From: Streptomyces bungoensis
GTDB lineage: Bacteria > Actinomycetota > Actinomycetes > Streptomycetales > Streptomycetaceae
Direction of reading: 5' to 3'
Assembly (NCBI RefSeq): GCF_001514215.1
Contig: NZ_KQ948860.1
Location: forward strand, 80,740 to 144,739
Length of the DNA: 64,000 nt
Position numbers and translations under genes: made by a program. The notes below the pieces were generated by a model. That model did no database searches, was not told where the DNA came from, and saw only the letters and a list, made by a program, of their open reading frames with translations. Positions within the stretch are counted from its first letter, which is position 1. The number at the start of each line of letters is the position of its first letter. Positions 33,743 to 42,755 of this stretch are shown here, piece after piece.

Positions 33743-35032
33743 ATGGCAGCCGGTGCCCCCCGGATCTACGTCTCGCACCTCGCCGGGGTCCCCGTCTTCG
33801 ATCCGGCCGGCGACCAGGTGGGCCGCGTGCGCGACCTGGTCGTCATGCTGCGCGTCGGCCGGCGCCCGCCTCGCCTGCTCGGGCTGGTGGTCGAACTGTC
33901 CACCCGGCGCCGCATCTTCCTGCCCATGACCCGGGTGACCGGCGTCGAGTCCGGACAGGTCATCACCACCGGCGTGCTCAACGTCCGCCGCTTCGAGCAG
34001 CGGCCCACCGAGCGGCTGGTCTTCGGCGAGCTGCTGGACCGGCGCGTGAAGCTGGTGGAGAGCGACGAGGAGGTCACCGTCCTCGACCTGTCCGTGAACC
34101 AGCTGCCCGCCCGCCGGGACTGGGAGATCGACCGCGTCTTCGTCCGCAAGGGCAGGAAGGGCAGCGCCTTCCGGCGGGCCAAGGGGGAGACGCTGACCGT
34201 GGAGTGGTCGGCCGTCACCGGCTTCTCGCTCGAGGAGCAGGGGCAGGGTGCCGAGAACCTGCTCGCCACCTTCGAGCAGCTGCGCCCCGCCGACCTCGCC
34301 AACGTCCTGCACCACCTGTCCGCCAAGCGCCGCGCCGAGGTCGCCGCCGCCCTGGACGACGACCGCCTGGCCGACGTGCTCGAGGAGCTCCCGGAGGACG
34401 ACCAGATCGAGATCCTCGGCAAGCTGCAGGAGGAGCGGGCCGCCGACGTGCTGGAGGCGATGGACCCCGACGACGCGGCCGACCTGCTCGGCGAGCTGCC
34501 GGAGGAGGACAAGGAGCGGCTGCTGAGCCTGATGCAGCCCTCCGACGCGGCCGACATGCGGCGCCTGATGTCGTACGAGGAGCACACCGCGGGCGGTCTG
34601 ATGACCACCGAGCCGATCGTGCTGCGCCCGGACTCCACCGTCGCCGACGCGCTCGCCCGGGTCCGCAATCCCGACCTCTCCCCCGCGCTCGCCGCCCAGG
34701 TGTACGTCTGCCGCCCGCCGGACGAGACCCCGACCGGCAAGTACCTGGGCACCGTCCACTTCCAGCGGCTGCTGCGCGACCCCCCGTACACCCTGGTCAG
34801 CTCGCTGGTCGACGACGACCTGCAGCCGCTCGCGCCCGGTGACGCGCTGCCGGTCATCGCCGGGTTCTTCGCGACGTACGACATGGTCGCCGCACCGGTG
34901 GTGGACGAGTCCGGGTCGCTGCTCGGCGCCGTCACCGTGGACGACGTGCTGGACCACATGCTGCCGGACGACTGGCGGGAGACCGAGTTCCACCTGGACG
35001 AGGGAGAGGGGGCGGCCACCCATGGCTCCTGA
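33743..35032 (+). CDS. MgtE N-terminal/CBS-domain protein lacking the channel domain
   Basis: A 429-residue cytoplasmic protein. The first 170 residues contain a PRC-barrel-like part (GDQVGRVRDLVVML, DWEIDRVFVRKG). An MgtE N domain follows (RPADLANVLHHLSAKRRAEVAAALDDDRLADVLEELPEDD), then two CBS motifs (YEEHTAGGLMTTEPIVLRPDSTVADAL and MVAAPVVDESGSLLGAVTVDDVLDHML). The five-helix MgtE pore is absent. It probably senses Mg2+ or a nucleotide and acts on another protein. ATG 33743 is chosen; DUF1003 overlaps its end by 11 bases. It resembles Rv1232c. Confidence 0.85.
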   Translation: MAAGAPRIYVSHLAGVPVFDPAGDQVGRVRDLVVMLRVGRRPPRLLGLVVELSTRRRIFLPMTRVTGVESGQVITTGVLNVRRFEQRPTERLVFGELLDRRVKLVESDEEVTVLDLSVNQLPARRDWEIDRVFVRKGRKGSAFRRAKGETLTVEWSAVTGFSLEEQGQGAENLLATFEQLRPADLANVLHHLSAKRRAEVAAALDDDRLADVLEELPEDDQIEILGKLQEERAADVLEAMDPDDAADLLGELPEEDKERLLSLMQPSDAADMRRLMSYEEHTAGGLMTTEPIVLRPDSTVADALARVRNPDLSPALAAQVYVCRPPDETPTGKYLGTVHFQRLLRDPPYTLVSSLVDDDLQPLAPGDALPVIAGFFATYDMVAAPVVDESGSLLGAVTVDDVLDHMLPDDWRETEFHLDEGEGAATHGS

Positions 35033-35636
35033 GCGCGACACCGCGACCCGCGAGCGCCATCCGGCGGGCGCCACGGCCGCCACCCGGCCCCGCACGGCAC
35101 GCCTGGACCAGCCGCGCGCGCCCCGCCGCCGGATCGTTCCCGAGTGGGATCCGGAGGCCTTCGGCCGGCTGTCGGAGAAGATCGCCCGGTTCCTGGGCAC
35201 GGGCCGGTTCATCGTCTGGATGACGATCGTGATCATCTGCTGGGTGCTGTGGAACATCGTCGCGCCCCGGCAGCTGCGCTTCGACGAGTACCCGTTCATC
35301 TTCCTGACCCTGGCGCTGTCCCTGCAGGCCTCCTACGCGGCCCCGCTGATCCTGCTCGCGCAGAACCGGCAGGACGACCGCGACCGGGTCAACCTCGAAC
35401 AGGACCGCAAGCAGAACGAGCGGTCCATCGCCGACACCGAGTACCTGACCCGGGAGGTGGCCGCGCTGCGCATGGGGCTGGGCGAGGTCGCCACCCGCGA
35501 CTGGATCCGCTCCGAGCTGCAGGACCTGGTCAAGGAGCTGGAGGAGCGGCGCCGCCACGACGGGCACGTCGTATTCCCGGCGGAACGGGCGGAACGGGTG
35601 GATCGGTCGCCGGGGCGTGACGCAGACGACCGCTGA
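35022..35636 (+). CDS. DUF1003 family membrane protein
   Basis: A 204-residue protein. After an Arg-rich tail comes FGRLSEKIARFLGTGRFIVWMTIVIICWVLWNI, the DUF1003 start, then a second membrane helix (YPFIFLTLALSLQASYAAPLILLAQNRQDDRDR) and a charged helical C-terminus. Its function is unknown. It overlaps the MgtE-like gene by 11 bases and precedes mrp by 43 bases, suggesting one operon with a magnesium-related role. Confidence 0.88.
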   Translation: MAPERDTATRERHPAGATAATRPRTARLDQPRAPRRRIVPEWDPEAFGRLSEKIARFLGTGRFIVWMTIVIICWVLWNIVAPRQLRFDEYPFIFLTLALSLQASYAAPLILLAQNRQDDRDRVNLEQDRKQNERSIADTEYLTREVAALRMGLGEVATRDWIRSELQDLVKELEERRRHDGHVVFPAERAERVDRSPGRDADDR

Positions 35637-35679
35637 GGTGCTACCCGAAGGCACCTCGGGTCGCCGTACCATCGTTCTC

Positions 35680-36813
35680 ATGGCTACGGAAGACGCGGTG
35701 CGCGAGGCACTGGCGACGGTGAACGACCCCGAGATCAACCGGCCCATCACCGAGCTGGGGATGGTCAAATCGGTGGAGATCGGGGAGGACGGCGCGGTCG
35801 CGGTGACCGTGTACCTGACGGTCTCCGGCTGCCCAATGCGCGAGACGATCACGCAGCGCGTCACCGAGGCGGTCTCCCGGGTCGAGGGCGTCACCCGGGT
35901 CGACGTCACGCTGGACGTGATGAGCGACGAGCAGCGCCGCGAACTGGCGGCGGCCCTGCGCGGCGGCCAGGCCGAGCGCGAGGTCCCCTTCGCCAAGCCC
36001 GGCAACCTCACCCGGGTCTACGCGGTCGCCTCCGGCAAGGGCGGCGTCGGCAAGTCCTCGGTCACGGTGAACCTGGCGGCGGCCATGGCGGCCGACGGCC
36101 TGAAGGTCGGTGTCGTGGACGCCGACATCTACGGCCACAGCGTGCCGCGCATGCTGGGCGCGGACGGGCGCCCCACCCAGGTCGAGAACATGATCATGCC
36201 GCCGTCCGCGAACGGCGTGAAGGTCATCTCCATCGGCATGTTCACCCCGGGCAACGCGCCGGTCGTCTGGCGCGGCCCCATGCTGCACCGCGCCCTGCAG
36301 CAGTTCCTCGCGGACGTCTACTGGGGCGACCTGGACGTCCTGCTGCTGGACCTGCCGCCCGGCACGGGTGACATCGCGATCTCCGTCGCCCAGCTGATCC
36401 CCAACGCCGAGATCCTGGTCGTGACCACGCCCCAGCAGGCGGCGGCCGAGGTCGCCGAGCGCGCGGGCTCCATCGCCGTCCAGACCCACCAGAAGATCGT
36501 CGGCGTGGTCGAGAACATGTCCGGTCTGCCCTGCCCGCACTGCGGCGAGATGGTCGACGTCTTCGGCACGGGCGGCGGCCAGACGGTCGCCGACGGCCTG
36601 ACGCGCACGACGGGCGCGACGGTCCCCGTCCTCGGCTCCATCCCCATCGACGTCCGCCTCCGCGAGGGCGGCGACGAGGGCAAGCCGGTGGTCCTGACCG
36701 ACCCCGACTCCCCGGCGGGCTCGGCCCTGCGCGCGATCGCCGGGAAGCTGGGCGGCCGCCAGCGAGGGCTGTCGGGGCTGTCGCTGGGGATCACGCCGAA
36801 GAACAAGTTCTGA
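35680..36813 (+). CDS. mrp: Mrp/NBP35 family iron-sulfur cluster carrier ATPase (ApbC)
   Basis: A 377-residue protein. Residues 1 to about 90 are a DUF59/MIP18 domain (TVNDPEINRPITELGMV, SGCPMRETI). A P-loop ATPase follows with the deviant Walker A GKGGVGKSS near residue 119 and DADIYGHSVPRML. The CPHCG motif near residue 290 would hold a bridging Fe-S cluster. It delivers Fe-S clusters to target proteins in the cytoplasm. ATG 35680 begins the conserved MATEDAVREAL. It resembles Rv1229c. A 48-nt palindrome follows. Confidence 0.95.
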   Translation: MATEDAVREALATVNDPEINRPITELGMVKSVEIGEDGAVAVTVYLTVSGCPMRETITQRVTEAVSRVEGVTRVDVTLDVMSDEQRRELAAALRGGQAEREVPFAKPGNLTRVYAVASGKGGVGKSSVTVNLAAAMAADGLKVGVVDADIYGHSVPRMLGADGRPTQVENMIMPPSANGVKVISIGMFTPGNAPVVWRGPMLHRALQQFLADVYWGDLDVLLLDLPPGTGDIAISVAQLIPNAEILVVTTPQQAAAEVAERAGSIAVQTHQKIVGVVENMSGLPCPHCGEMVDVFGTGGGQTVADGLTRTTGATVPVLGSIPIDVRLREGGDEGKPVVLTDPDSPAGSALRAIAGKLGGRQRGLSGLSLGITPKNKF

Positions 36814-36826
36814 CCGGGTTTCCGGT

Positions 36827-36874
36827 GATGTGGCGAGGGGCGCCGTCCGCGCGGACGGCGCCCCTCGCCACATC
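36827..36874. terminator. 48-nt perfect palindrome between mrp and the next gene
   Basis: The left arm 36827-36850 is the exact reverse complement of 36851-36874: 24 uninterrupted base pairs with no spacer. It sits 13 bases after the mrp stop and 11 bases after the stop of the convergent gene, so it serves as a shared bidirectional terminator. Confidence 0.9.
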
Positions 36875-36885
36875 GGTGCGCGCGC

Positions 36886-37554
36886 CTAGGCGTACGCCGC
36901 GATGTCCTTGACCACGGCGAAGCCGAGCCCGTAGGCGCTCATGCCCCGGCCGTACGCCCCCAGGTGGACGCCCTGCGCCGTGGTGCCGGCCAGGACCCAG
37001 CCGAACTCGGACTCCCGGTAGTGGAAGGGGACGGGCACCCCGTCCACGGGGAGGGAGAGCACGGACCACTCGGGTCCCTCCAGGTCGTCGGCGAGGGCCC
37101 ACGCCGTCTCCGTCTGCTGCTCCAGCCAGTCGTCGCGCAGGCTGTGGTCCATCTGCCCGGGCCAGGTGAAGGACAGCAGGCCCACTCCGGCCAGCCAGGC
37201 GGCCGAGGAGACCGAGGTGGCCTCCAGCAGCCCGGTGCCGTCGGCGCTGCGCCGGGACGGGTTCGCCGCGACGGTCACCACGACCGCGAACTTCTCCCGC
37301 GGCTCACCGGCGGAGCCGACCGCCTCGTTGCGCACGGAGGGCTCGTCGCCGTGCCCGATCGACCCGTGTTCCACCGCTCCGTCGGCCGCCGTACCGACCT
37401 GCATCAGCCAGCGCGGCCCCGTGAACGCCTCGTCGAGGCCGTACCACGGGAAGGGCGCCCTCAGGTAGCCGTCGACCGCACGCCGGTCGGAGGGGAGCTG
37501 CTGCCCGCCCTCCGCGACCGGCGCCTGCGCGCCCACCCGACTCGTCGTCTCCAT
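36886..37554 (-). CDS. Conserved hypothetical protein
   Basis: A 222-residue soluble protein starting METTSRVGAQAPVAEGGQQL. Visible blocks include YGLDEAFTGPRWLMQVG, FAVVVTVAANPSRRSADGTGLLEATSVSSAAWLAGVGLLSFTW and VPVPFHYRESEFGWVLAGTTAQG. I recognise no family. It is conserved in style, not a shadow frame: third-position GC is high and a ribosome site (GAGGCG) precedes ATG 37554. It lies between mrp and tatB. Confidence 0.65.
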   Translation of the reverse strand: METTSRVGAQAPVAEGGQQLPSDRRAVDGYLRAPFPWYGLDEAFTGPRWLMQVGTAADGAVEHGSIGHGDEPSVRNEAVGSAGEPREKFAVVVTVAANPSRRSADGTGLLEATSVSSAAWLAGVGLLSFTWPGQMDHSLRDDWLEQQTETAWALADDLEGPEWSVLSLPVDGVPVPFHYRESEFGWVLAGTTAQGVHLGAYGRGMSAYGLGFAVVKDIAAYA

Positions 37555-37703
37555 CTGCTGGACGCCTCCTCGCTCTCGTCGGACCGCGTCGCCCGCCCCC
37601 CATCGGGCGGCATCGCTGATACGCGTGCGGTCCGCACAACAACTCGGCAGCATATCCACACCGCGCCGAGCAGCAGGGAAACCGGGGGCCGAAGAGGTGT
37701 CCG

Positions 37704-38141
37704 TCAGGTCGCGTCCGCGTCGAAGACGGGCCGGTCGTCCTGACCCGCTTCCTCCGGCTTCTTGGTCATGTCGATGCGCCCGCCGGCGGAGGAGCCCGAT
37801 GACGACGAGGCCTCGCGCTCGTGGAGGGCGACCGCCTCGGTGACCTCGGCCATCTCCTTCTTCAGGTCGAAGCCGTTGCGGATCTCCGTCAGCCCCAGGT
37901 CCTCGTTGTCCAGCTGCTTGCGGATGAACGTCTTGGGGTTGAGGTCCTCGAACTCGAAGTCCTTGAACTCGGGGCCCAGCTCGGAGCGGATGTCCTGCTT
38001 GGCGCTCTCCGAGAACTCGCGGATCTTCCGGATCGTGCGCGTCACGTCCTGGATGACCTTCGGGAGCTTGTCCGGACCGAAGACGAGCACGGCGAGAACG
38101 ATGATCGTCACCAGCTCGAGTGGTCCTATGTCATTGAACAC
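37704..38141 (-). CDS. tatB: Sec-independent protein translocase protein TatB
   Basis: A 145-residue protein. The N-terminal membrane helix FNDIGPLELVTIIVLAVLVFGPDKLPKVI carries the Tat glutamate and the FGP hinge. An amphipathic helix and a charged tail follow. It is part of the twin-arginine translocase that exports folded proteins. The start is GTG 38141 with AAGGAG seven bases upstream. It lies downstream of sigma, anti-sigma and htrA in the same direction, as in the mycobacterial sigE region. Confidence 0.93.
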   Translation of the reverse strand: MFNDIGPLELVTIIVLAVLVFGPDKLPKVIQDVTRTIRKIREFSESAKQDIRSELGPEFKDFEFEDLNPKTFIRKQLDNEDLGLTEIRNGFDLKKEMAEVTEAVALHEREASSSSGSSAGGRIDMTKKPEEAGQDDRPVFDADAT

Positions 38142-38227
38142 CTGACGCTCCTTGCGATGTCCTCGGTCGCGCCCCACGGTACCCGCCCCACCTCGCGAAC
38201 CGGTACCGTCCCGAGGTGAGACTTGCG

Positions 38228-39904
38228 TCAGTTCTGCTCGCCCAGCACGACTGAGACCTCCCGCTCGCCGCCGTGTTCCACCGTCAGCCGCAGCCGGTCG
38301 CCGGGCCGGTGGGCGCGCACCTTGATGATCAGTTCCTCGCCCGAGTGGACGCGCTGCCCGTCGACCTCGGTGATCACGTCGCCCGGCTGGAGCCCCGCCC
38401 GGTCGCCCGGTCCGCCCCTGACGACGGCGGGACCGCCGCCGCGCGCCTTGTCGTCGACACGGGCGCCGTCGCCCGTGTAGCCCATGTCGAGGTTCACCCC
38501 GATGACGGGGTGGGTGGCGTGCCCCTTGTCGATCAGTTCGTCGGCGACGCGCCTGGCCTGGTTGACGGGGATGGCGAAGCCGAGGCCGATGGAGCCGGCC
38601 TGCCCGCCGTCGGAGTCCGTGCCGCCGTCGGCCGAGCGGATGACGGAGTTGATGCCGATGACCCGGGCCCGGGAGTCGAGGAGGGGGCCGCCGGAGTTGC
38701 CCGGGTTGATGGGGGCGTCGGTCTGCAGCGCGTCGACGTACGACACGTCGCTTCCGTCGCCGTCGTCCCCGCCGGCCGTGATGGGCCGCTCCTTGGCGCT
38801 GATGATGCCGGAGGTGACGGTGCCGGCCAGTCCGAAGGGGGCGCCGATGGCGACGACGGGGTCGCCGACCCGCACGTCGTCGGAGTTGCCGAGGGGCAGG
38901 GGGGTGAGCCCGTGCACTCTGGTGATCTGGACGACGGCCAGGTCGTAACCGCTGTCGCGGCCGACGATCTTCGCCTTCGCGGTCTCGCCGGTGCTGAGGG
39001 TCACCGATATGTCGCCGCCGGACGCGGCGGGCCGCACGACGTGGTTGTTGGTGAGGACGTGGCCCCGGTCGTCGAGGACGAAGCCGGTGCCGGTGCCGGA
39101 CTCGTCGGCGCCGTGGACGTGCAGCGTGACGACGCCGGGCAGCGCGCGGGCGGCTATGGCGGCCACGCTGTCCGGTGCGGGCATCGCGCCGGGCCGGGGC
39201 GGCTCCGTCCGCGTCTCCCTCTCCCGCTCGACCCAGGCGCCGGCGAGGCCGCCCATGCCGCTGGAGACGACCGCGACCAGCAGGGTCCACAGGACGGTGA
39301 TCCGCAGCGCCCTCCTGCGCCGCTGCCGCGCGGTGAGCACCTTGGCCCCGGTCTGCTGCAACGGCCCGTGCGCCGGCGGTGCCTGTCCGGCGGCGGCCGC
39401 GGCCCAGGGGTCGTAGCGCTGCCAGGGGCCGGCCTCCGGCGCGGCCTGAGCGGGCGAGCCTGCCTCCGGCGCGGGGCCGGTGGACGCCAGGGGCTCCGCC
39501 CCGGCCGGAGCCGCCTGCAGGGGCACCTGCGGGCTCACCACGGGCCCGGACGGCATGCCGGGAGCCACCGGTGCCGCGGACGTCGGTACGGCCGTCCCGG
39601 CCGCCGGTGCCGCCGGGTGCTGCACCGGCGGGGCGGGCGCCCAGGGCCCGGGCCCGCCGTAGGGGGGCGTGCTGCAGGGATCGGGATCGTGCAGCGGCTT
39701 GGGCCGCCCGGTGACCGGCCCGGCGCCGGTCGGCACCGGCCCCGCGACTGCGGTGTCCGCGTCGGCGTTCCTTGCCGGCGGAGCCGCCACCGCCGGCTTC
39801 GCCAGTTCGAAGTCGCCGTCGGGCGGACTCGCCGGTGTCCTCCCCTCCGGCGTCCGCTCCCCCTGTTCCCCGGGCGGGACGGACGTCGGGTTCCCCTCGT
39901 GCAT
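38228..39904 (-). CDS. htrA: HtrA/DegP-type membrane-anchored serine protease
   Basis: A 558-residue protease. A Pro/Ala-rich cytoplasmic tail of about 195 residues precedes one membrane anchor (LRITVLWTLLVAVVSSGMGG). The trypsin-like domain shows the triad as TNNHVV, SGYDLAVV and NPGNSGGPLL. A C-terminal PDZ domain carries DRAGLQPGDVITEVDGQRV. It degrades or refolds damaged envelope proteins. ATG 39904 has GGGGGAG just upstream; GTG 39916 is an alternative. It follows the ECF sigma and anti-sigma genes, which probably control it. Confidence 0.93.
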   Translation of the reverse strand: MHEGNPTSVPPGEQGERTPEGRTPASPPDGDFELAKPAVAAPPARNADADTAVAGPVPTGAGPVTGRPKPLHDPDPCSTPPYGGPGPWAPAPPVQHPAAPAAGTAVPTSAAPVAPGMPSGPVVSPQVPLQAAPAGAEPLASTGPAPEAGSPAQAAPEAGPWQRYDPWAAAAAGQAPPAHGPLQQTGAKVLTARQRRRRALRITVLWTLLVAVVSSGMGGLAGAWVERERETRTEPPRPGAMPAPDSVAAIAARALPGVVTLHVHGADESGTGTGFVLDDRGHVLTNNHVVRPAASGGDISVTLSTGETAKAKIVGRDSGYDLAVVQITRVHGLTPLPLGNSDDVRVGDPVVAIGAPFGLAGTVTSGIISAKERPITAGGDDGDGSDVSYVDALQTDAPINPGNSGGPLLDSRARVIGINSVIRSADGGTDSDGGQAGSIGLGFAIPVNQARRVADELIDKGHATHPVIGVNLDMGYTGDGARVDDKARGGGPAVVRGGPGDRAGLQPGDVITEVDGQRVHSGEELIIKVRAHRPGDRLRLTVEHGGEREVSVVLGEQN

Positions 39905-40038
39905 GTTCTCCCCCACGGCTGGCCGCGGCCGCGTGCGTGGGCAGGGGCCGCGGAGAGTCGGACCCGTGCCCGGGTCATCGCCTCGGGCACGGCCTCACAG
40001 GATTCAACCAGGTTCGCCGGGGGAGGCGAAGAGGCAGG

Positions 40039-41016
40039 TCAGGGCGCCTGATGGGGAGGAGCGGGGGTGAGGGTGGGAGCGGGGGCCGCGTCGGGGACGG
40101 GGACCGACAGCAGGCCGGGGCCGTGCATCCGGGGCTCCGCGGACGGCGAGGTCAGGGAGAGCGGTGTGATGTCGGTCAGCGGGCGTATCAGGGGCGAGAC
40201 CGCGGCCGCGCCGGCCATCACCGGTGCGGTCAGGTCGTGCACGACGTCCCGGGGGCGGCCCGTGGCCTGGGTCGGCATGCCGGGCAACAGCGGGGCGGAC
40301 AGGACGGTCGGTGCCACCGTGGTCTGGCCGAGCAGGCCGCTGCCCTGGCCGAGCAGCGGTCCCACCGAGCGGCGGCGCTGGGAGTCGGCCGTCGCCGTGC
40401 CCGCGCCCGCGCCCGCCGGGCGGGTCGGGATCACGTTGCCCGTGCCGGTGCCGCCGCGGGCGTCGGCCGAGAGGTCACCGGGGATGGCGGTGGTGACGCC
40501 GCCGAGGGCGATCGCGGCCAGGGACACCGCGCCCGCGGCCGCGAAGGCGAAGCGCAGTCCGCGCGAGGAGGAGCGGTCGGCGTCCGCGCGGCCGACGGGG
40601 TGGACGCGGAAGCCGCGCTCCCCGGGCACCGCGGAGTGGGCGGGGCCGGCCGGGACGTAGCCGAACTCGAAGCGCTCGCGCCGCACGCCGAAGACCCCGT
40701 CCCCGGAGCCCCGGGCGAAGGGTCCTCCCCCGGGCGCCGGCGTGCCGTCGCCGTCCGGGTCACCTCCTGCGGGCAGGCCCTGGAGACGGGCGAGGAAGCT
40801 CTCCGAGGGCGGCGGCGGGGCCGCCTCCGCGAAGACGCTCTTCAGCCGGCGCTGGGCGTCCGCCTCCGCCTTGCACCGGGCGCAGGTGGCCAGGTGGGCG
40901 AGGACGCGCTCACGCGACTCATGACCGAGCTCCCCGTCCACCAGGGCGGAGAGCCGGTCTCCCAGATGCTGCTCGGCGAGGTGCGCCTGAGCCGGTTTCG
41001 GCCGGGATCCGCTCAC
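40039..41016 (-). CDS. Zinc-finger anti-sigma factor
   Basis: A 325-residue membrane protein. The N-terminal anti-sigma domain has LSALVDGELGHESRERVLAHLATCARCKAEADAQ, i.e. an H-x3-C-x2-C zinc motif (ZAS/zf-HC2). One membrane helix near residue 185 (RFAFAAAGAVSLAAIALGG) and a Pro/Thr/Ala-rich extracellular part follow. It would hold the ECF sigma at the membrane until stress triggers release. GTG 41016 overlaps the sigma stop codon (GTGA), giving coupled expression. It resembles RseA/Rv1222. Confidence 0.88.
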   Translation of the reverse strand: MSGSRPKPAQAHLAEQHLGDRLSALVDGELGHESRERVLAHLATCARCKAEADAQRRLKSVFAEAAPPPPSESFLARLQGLPAGGDPDGDGTPAPGGGPFARGSGDGVFGVRRERFEFGYVPAGPAHSAVPGERGFRVHPVGRADADRSSSRGLRFAFAAAGAVSLAAIALGGVTTAIPGDLSADARGGTGTGNVIPTRPAGAGAGTATADSQRRRSVGPLLGQGSGLLGQTTVAPTVLSAPLLPGMPTQATGRPRDVVHDLTAPVMAGAAAVSPLIRPLTDITPLSLTSPSAEPRMHGPGLLSVPVPDAAPAPTLTPAPPHQAP

Positions 41017-41798
41017 GCCGTCGCGCCCCCTCCCCCCAGAGCGGGGACACGGGGCACGAAGGAGCGCCGCTCGGCCCTGCGCGCCTCGGGCGAGCGGTGG
41101 GCGAGGGCCTTGCGCAGCTGGGAGCGGCCGCGGTGGATGCGGGAGCGGACCGTGCCGAGCTTGACGCCGAGGGTCGCGGCGATCTCCTCGTACGACAGTC
41201 CCTCGATGTCGCACAGGACGACGGCGGCGCGGAACTCGGGCGCGAGGGTGTCGAGGGCCTGCTGGACGTCCGCGTCGAAGTGCGCGTCGTTGAACAGCTG
41301 CTGCGGGGTGGGCTCCTTGCTGGGCAGGCGCTCGGCCGCGTCGTCGCCGAGGGCGTCGAAGCGGATCCGCTGCTTGCGCCGGACCATGTCCAGGAACAGG
41401 TTGGTGGTGATGCGGTGCAGCCAGCCCTCGAAGGTGCCCGGCGAGTACGTGGACAGGGAGCGGAAGACGCGGACGAAGACCTCCTGGGTGAGGTCCTCGG
41501 CGTCGTGCTGGTTGCCCGTGAGGCGGTAGGCCAGGCGGTAGACGCGGCCGCTGTGCGTGTTGACGATCTCCTCCCACGTGGGCGGAGTCCACGCCTGCCC
41601 GTCCGCGTCGCCGGAGAAGGTCGCGGTCTGGGCGTCGCCTGCGGCGAAGCCGGCGGCGTGGCTGTCAGCAGCGGTGTCGGTCACGGATTTCGGCCTGCCC
41701 GCCGACCCGAGGAAGCGCCGCAGCACTCCACCCCGGTCCCCGGGTGCGGCCGCACCTCCCCTGTCGGCTCTGGTGGTGTCCAGTGGAGCCCCTACCAT
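41013..41798 (-). CDS. ECF RNA polymerase sigma factor (mycobacterial SigE-like)
   Basis: A 261-residue sigma-70 family ECF factor. Region 2 reads RVYRLAYRLTGNQHDAEDLTQEVFVRVFRSLSTYSPGTFEGWLHRITTNLFLDMVRRKQR. Region 4 reads LDTLAPEFRAAVVLCDIEGLSYEEIAATLGVKLGTVRSRIHRGRSQLR. ATG 41798 is chosen; longer starts at 41882 and 41906 extend into the divergent promoter region. With the anti-sigma, htrA and tatB it forms an envelope-stress module equivalent to M. tuberculosis Rv1221-Rv1224. It is divergent from the O-methyltransferase, as is Rv1220c. Confidence 0.9.
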   Translation of the reverse strand: MVGAPLDTTRADRGGAAAPGDRGGVLRRFLGSAGRPKSVTDTAADSHAAGFAAGDAQTATFSGDADGQAWTPPTWEEIVNTHSGRVYRLAYRLTGNQHDAEDLTQEVFVRVFRSLSTYSPGTFEGWLHRITTNLFLDMVRRKQRIRFDALGDDAAERLPSKEPTPQQLFNDAHFDADVQQALDTLAPEFRAAVVLCDIEGLSYEEIAATLGVKLGTVRSRIHRGRSQLRKALAHRSPEARRAERRSFVPRVPALGGGGATA

Positions 41799-42026
41799 AG
41801 CCACCTCGCCCGTTAGCTCCGGATAAGCGGTTTTACGAAATTTTGATACGCGCTGATACGGCTCATCCGTCTGCGTCAGCATGTGCTCGGCGTCCTGATG
41901 CACCACTTACCCCCCATCGAGACCCGGGCCACCGTTCCGTCCTTGTTAACGCCCGGTCCCATCTGCGGGTTCCCGACGCCAACGGATACAGTCACGCCCA
42001 GGCAACCACGGGGACAGGAGAGGGTC

Positions 42027-42659
42027 ATTACCGGCAACCGGCAGACGAGCTGGGCGTTCGCCGACGCCTACGTCGCCGAGGACGAAGCGCTGCGCTGGGC
42101 CCGTGAGCGGGCCCGGGAGGCAGGGCTGCGCTCGGTGTCGCCCGGCACGGGCGCCGCGCTGCGGGTGCTCGCCGCCTCCGTGGACGCGAAGGCCGTCGCG
42201 GAGATCGGCACGGGCTGCGGGGTGTCCGGTATCCATCTGCTGCACGGCATGCGTCCCGACGGGGTGCTCACCACGGTCGACCCCGAGCCGGAGCACCAGC
42301 AGTTCGCCCGGCAGGCGTTCCGGGCCTGCGGCTTCGCCAGCAACCGGTCCCGCTTCATCCCCGGGCAGGCGCTGGACGTGCTGCCGCGGCTGGCGGACGC
42401 CGGCTACGACCTCGTGTTCTGCGACGGCGACCGGCTGGAGTACCCCGACTACCTCGCTGAATCGTTGCGCCTGCTGCGCCCGGGCGGCCTGGTGGTCTTC
42501 GAGGGCGTCTTCGCCAACGGCCGCACGGTCGACTCGGGACCGCAGCCGACGGAGGTGCTGCGGCTGCGGGAACTGCTGCGCACGGTGCGCGAGAGCCCGG
42601 AGCTGGTGACGTCGCTGCTGCCGATCGGCGACGGCCTGCTGTGCGCCGTCAGGCGCTGA
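42027..42659 (+). CDS. SAM-dependent O-methyltransferase, probable ATT start
   Basis: A 210-residue class I methyltransferase of the catechol-O-methyltransferase type. The SAM motif is VAEIGTGCGVSGIHLLHGM, followed by LTTVDPEPEHQQFARQAF, YDLVFCDGDRLEYPDYL and LRPGGLVVFEGVF. The substrate is unknown. The conserved N-terminus ITGNRQTSWAFADAYVAEDEALRWAR has no ATG/GTG/TTG directly before it. ATT 42027 follows AGGAG at six-base spacing, while the only canonical in-frame starts (41883, 41898) add about 50 unconserved residues. It corresponds to Rv1220c beside sigE. Confidence 0.88.
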   Translation: MTGNRQTSWAFADAYVAEDEALRWARERAREAGLRSVSPGTGAALRVLAASVDAKAVAEIGTGCGVSGIHLLHGMRPDGVLTTVDPEPEHQQFARQAFRACGFASNRSRFIPGQALDVLPRLADAGYDLVFCDGDRLEYPDYLAESLRLLRPGGLVVFEGVFANGRTVDSGPQPTEVLRLRELLRTVRESPELVTSLLPIGDGLLCAVRR

Positions 42660-42696
42660 CCGGTCCACCGACGGGCCCCGGGCGACCCGGGAACGC

Positions 42697-42732
42697 GGCT
42701 GCCCCGGCACCGCGTGCGGTACCGGGGCAGCC
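42697..42732. terminator. Terminator between the O-methyltransferase and DUF3117 genes
   Basis: A 15-bp stem with one mismatch (42697-42711 with 42718-42732) and a 6-nt loop lies between the two convergent stops. Confidence 0.85.
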
Positions 42733-42755
42733 GGAAGGACAGGATCGCAGGCGCG

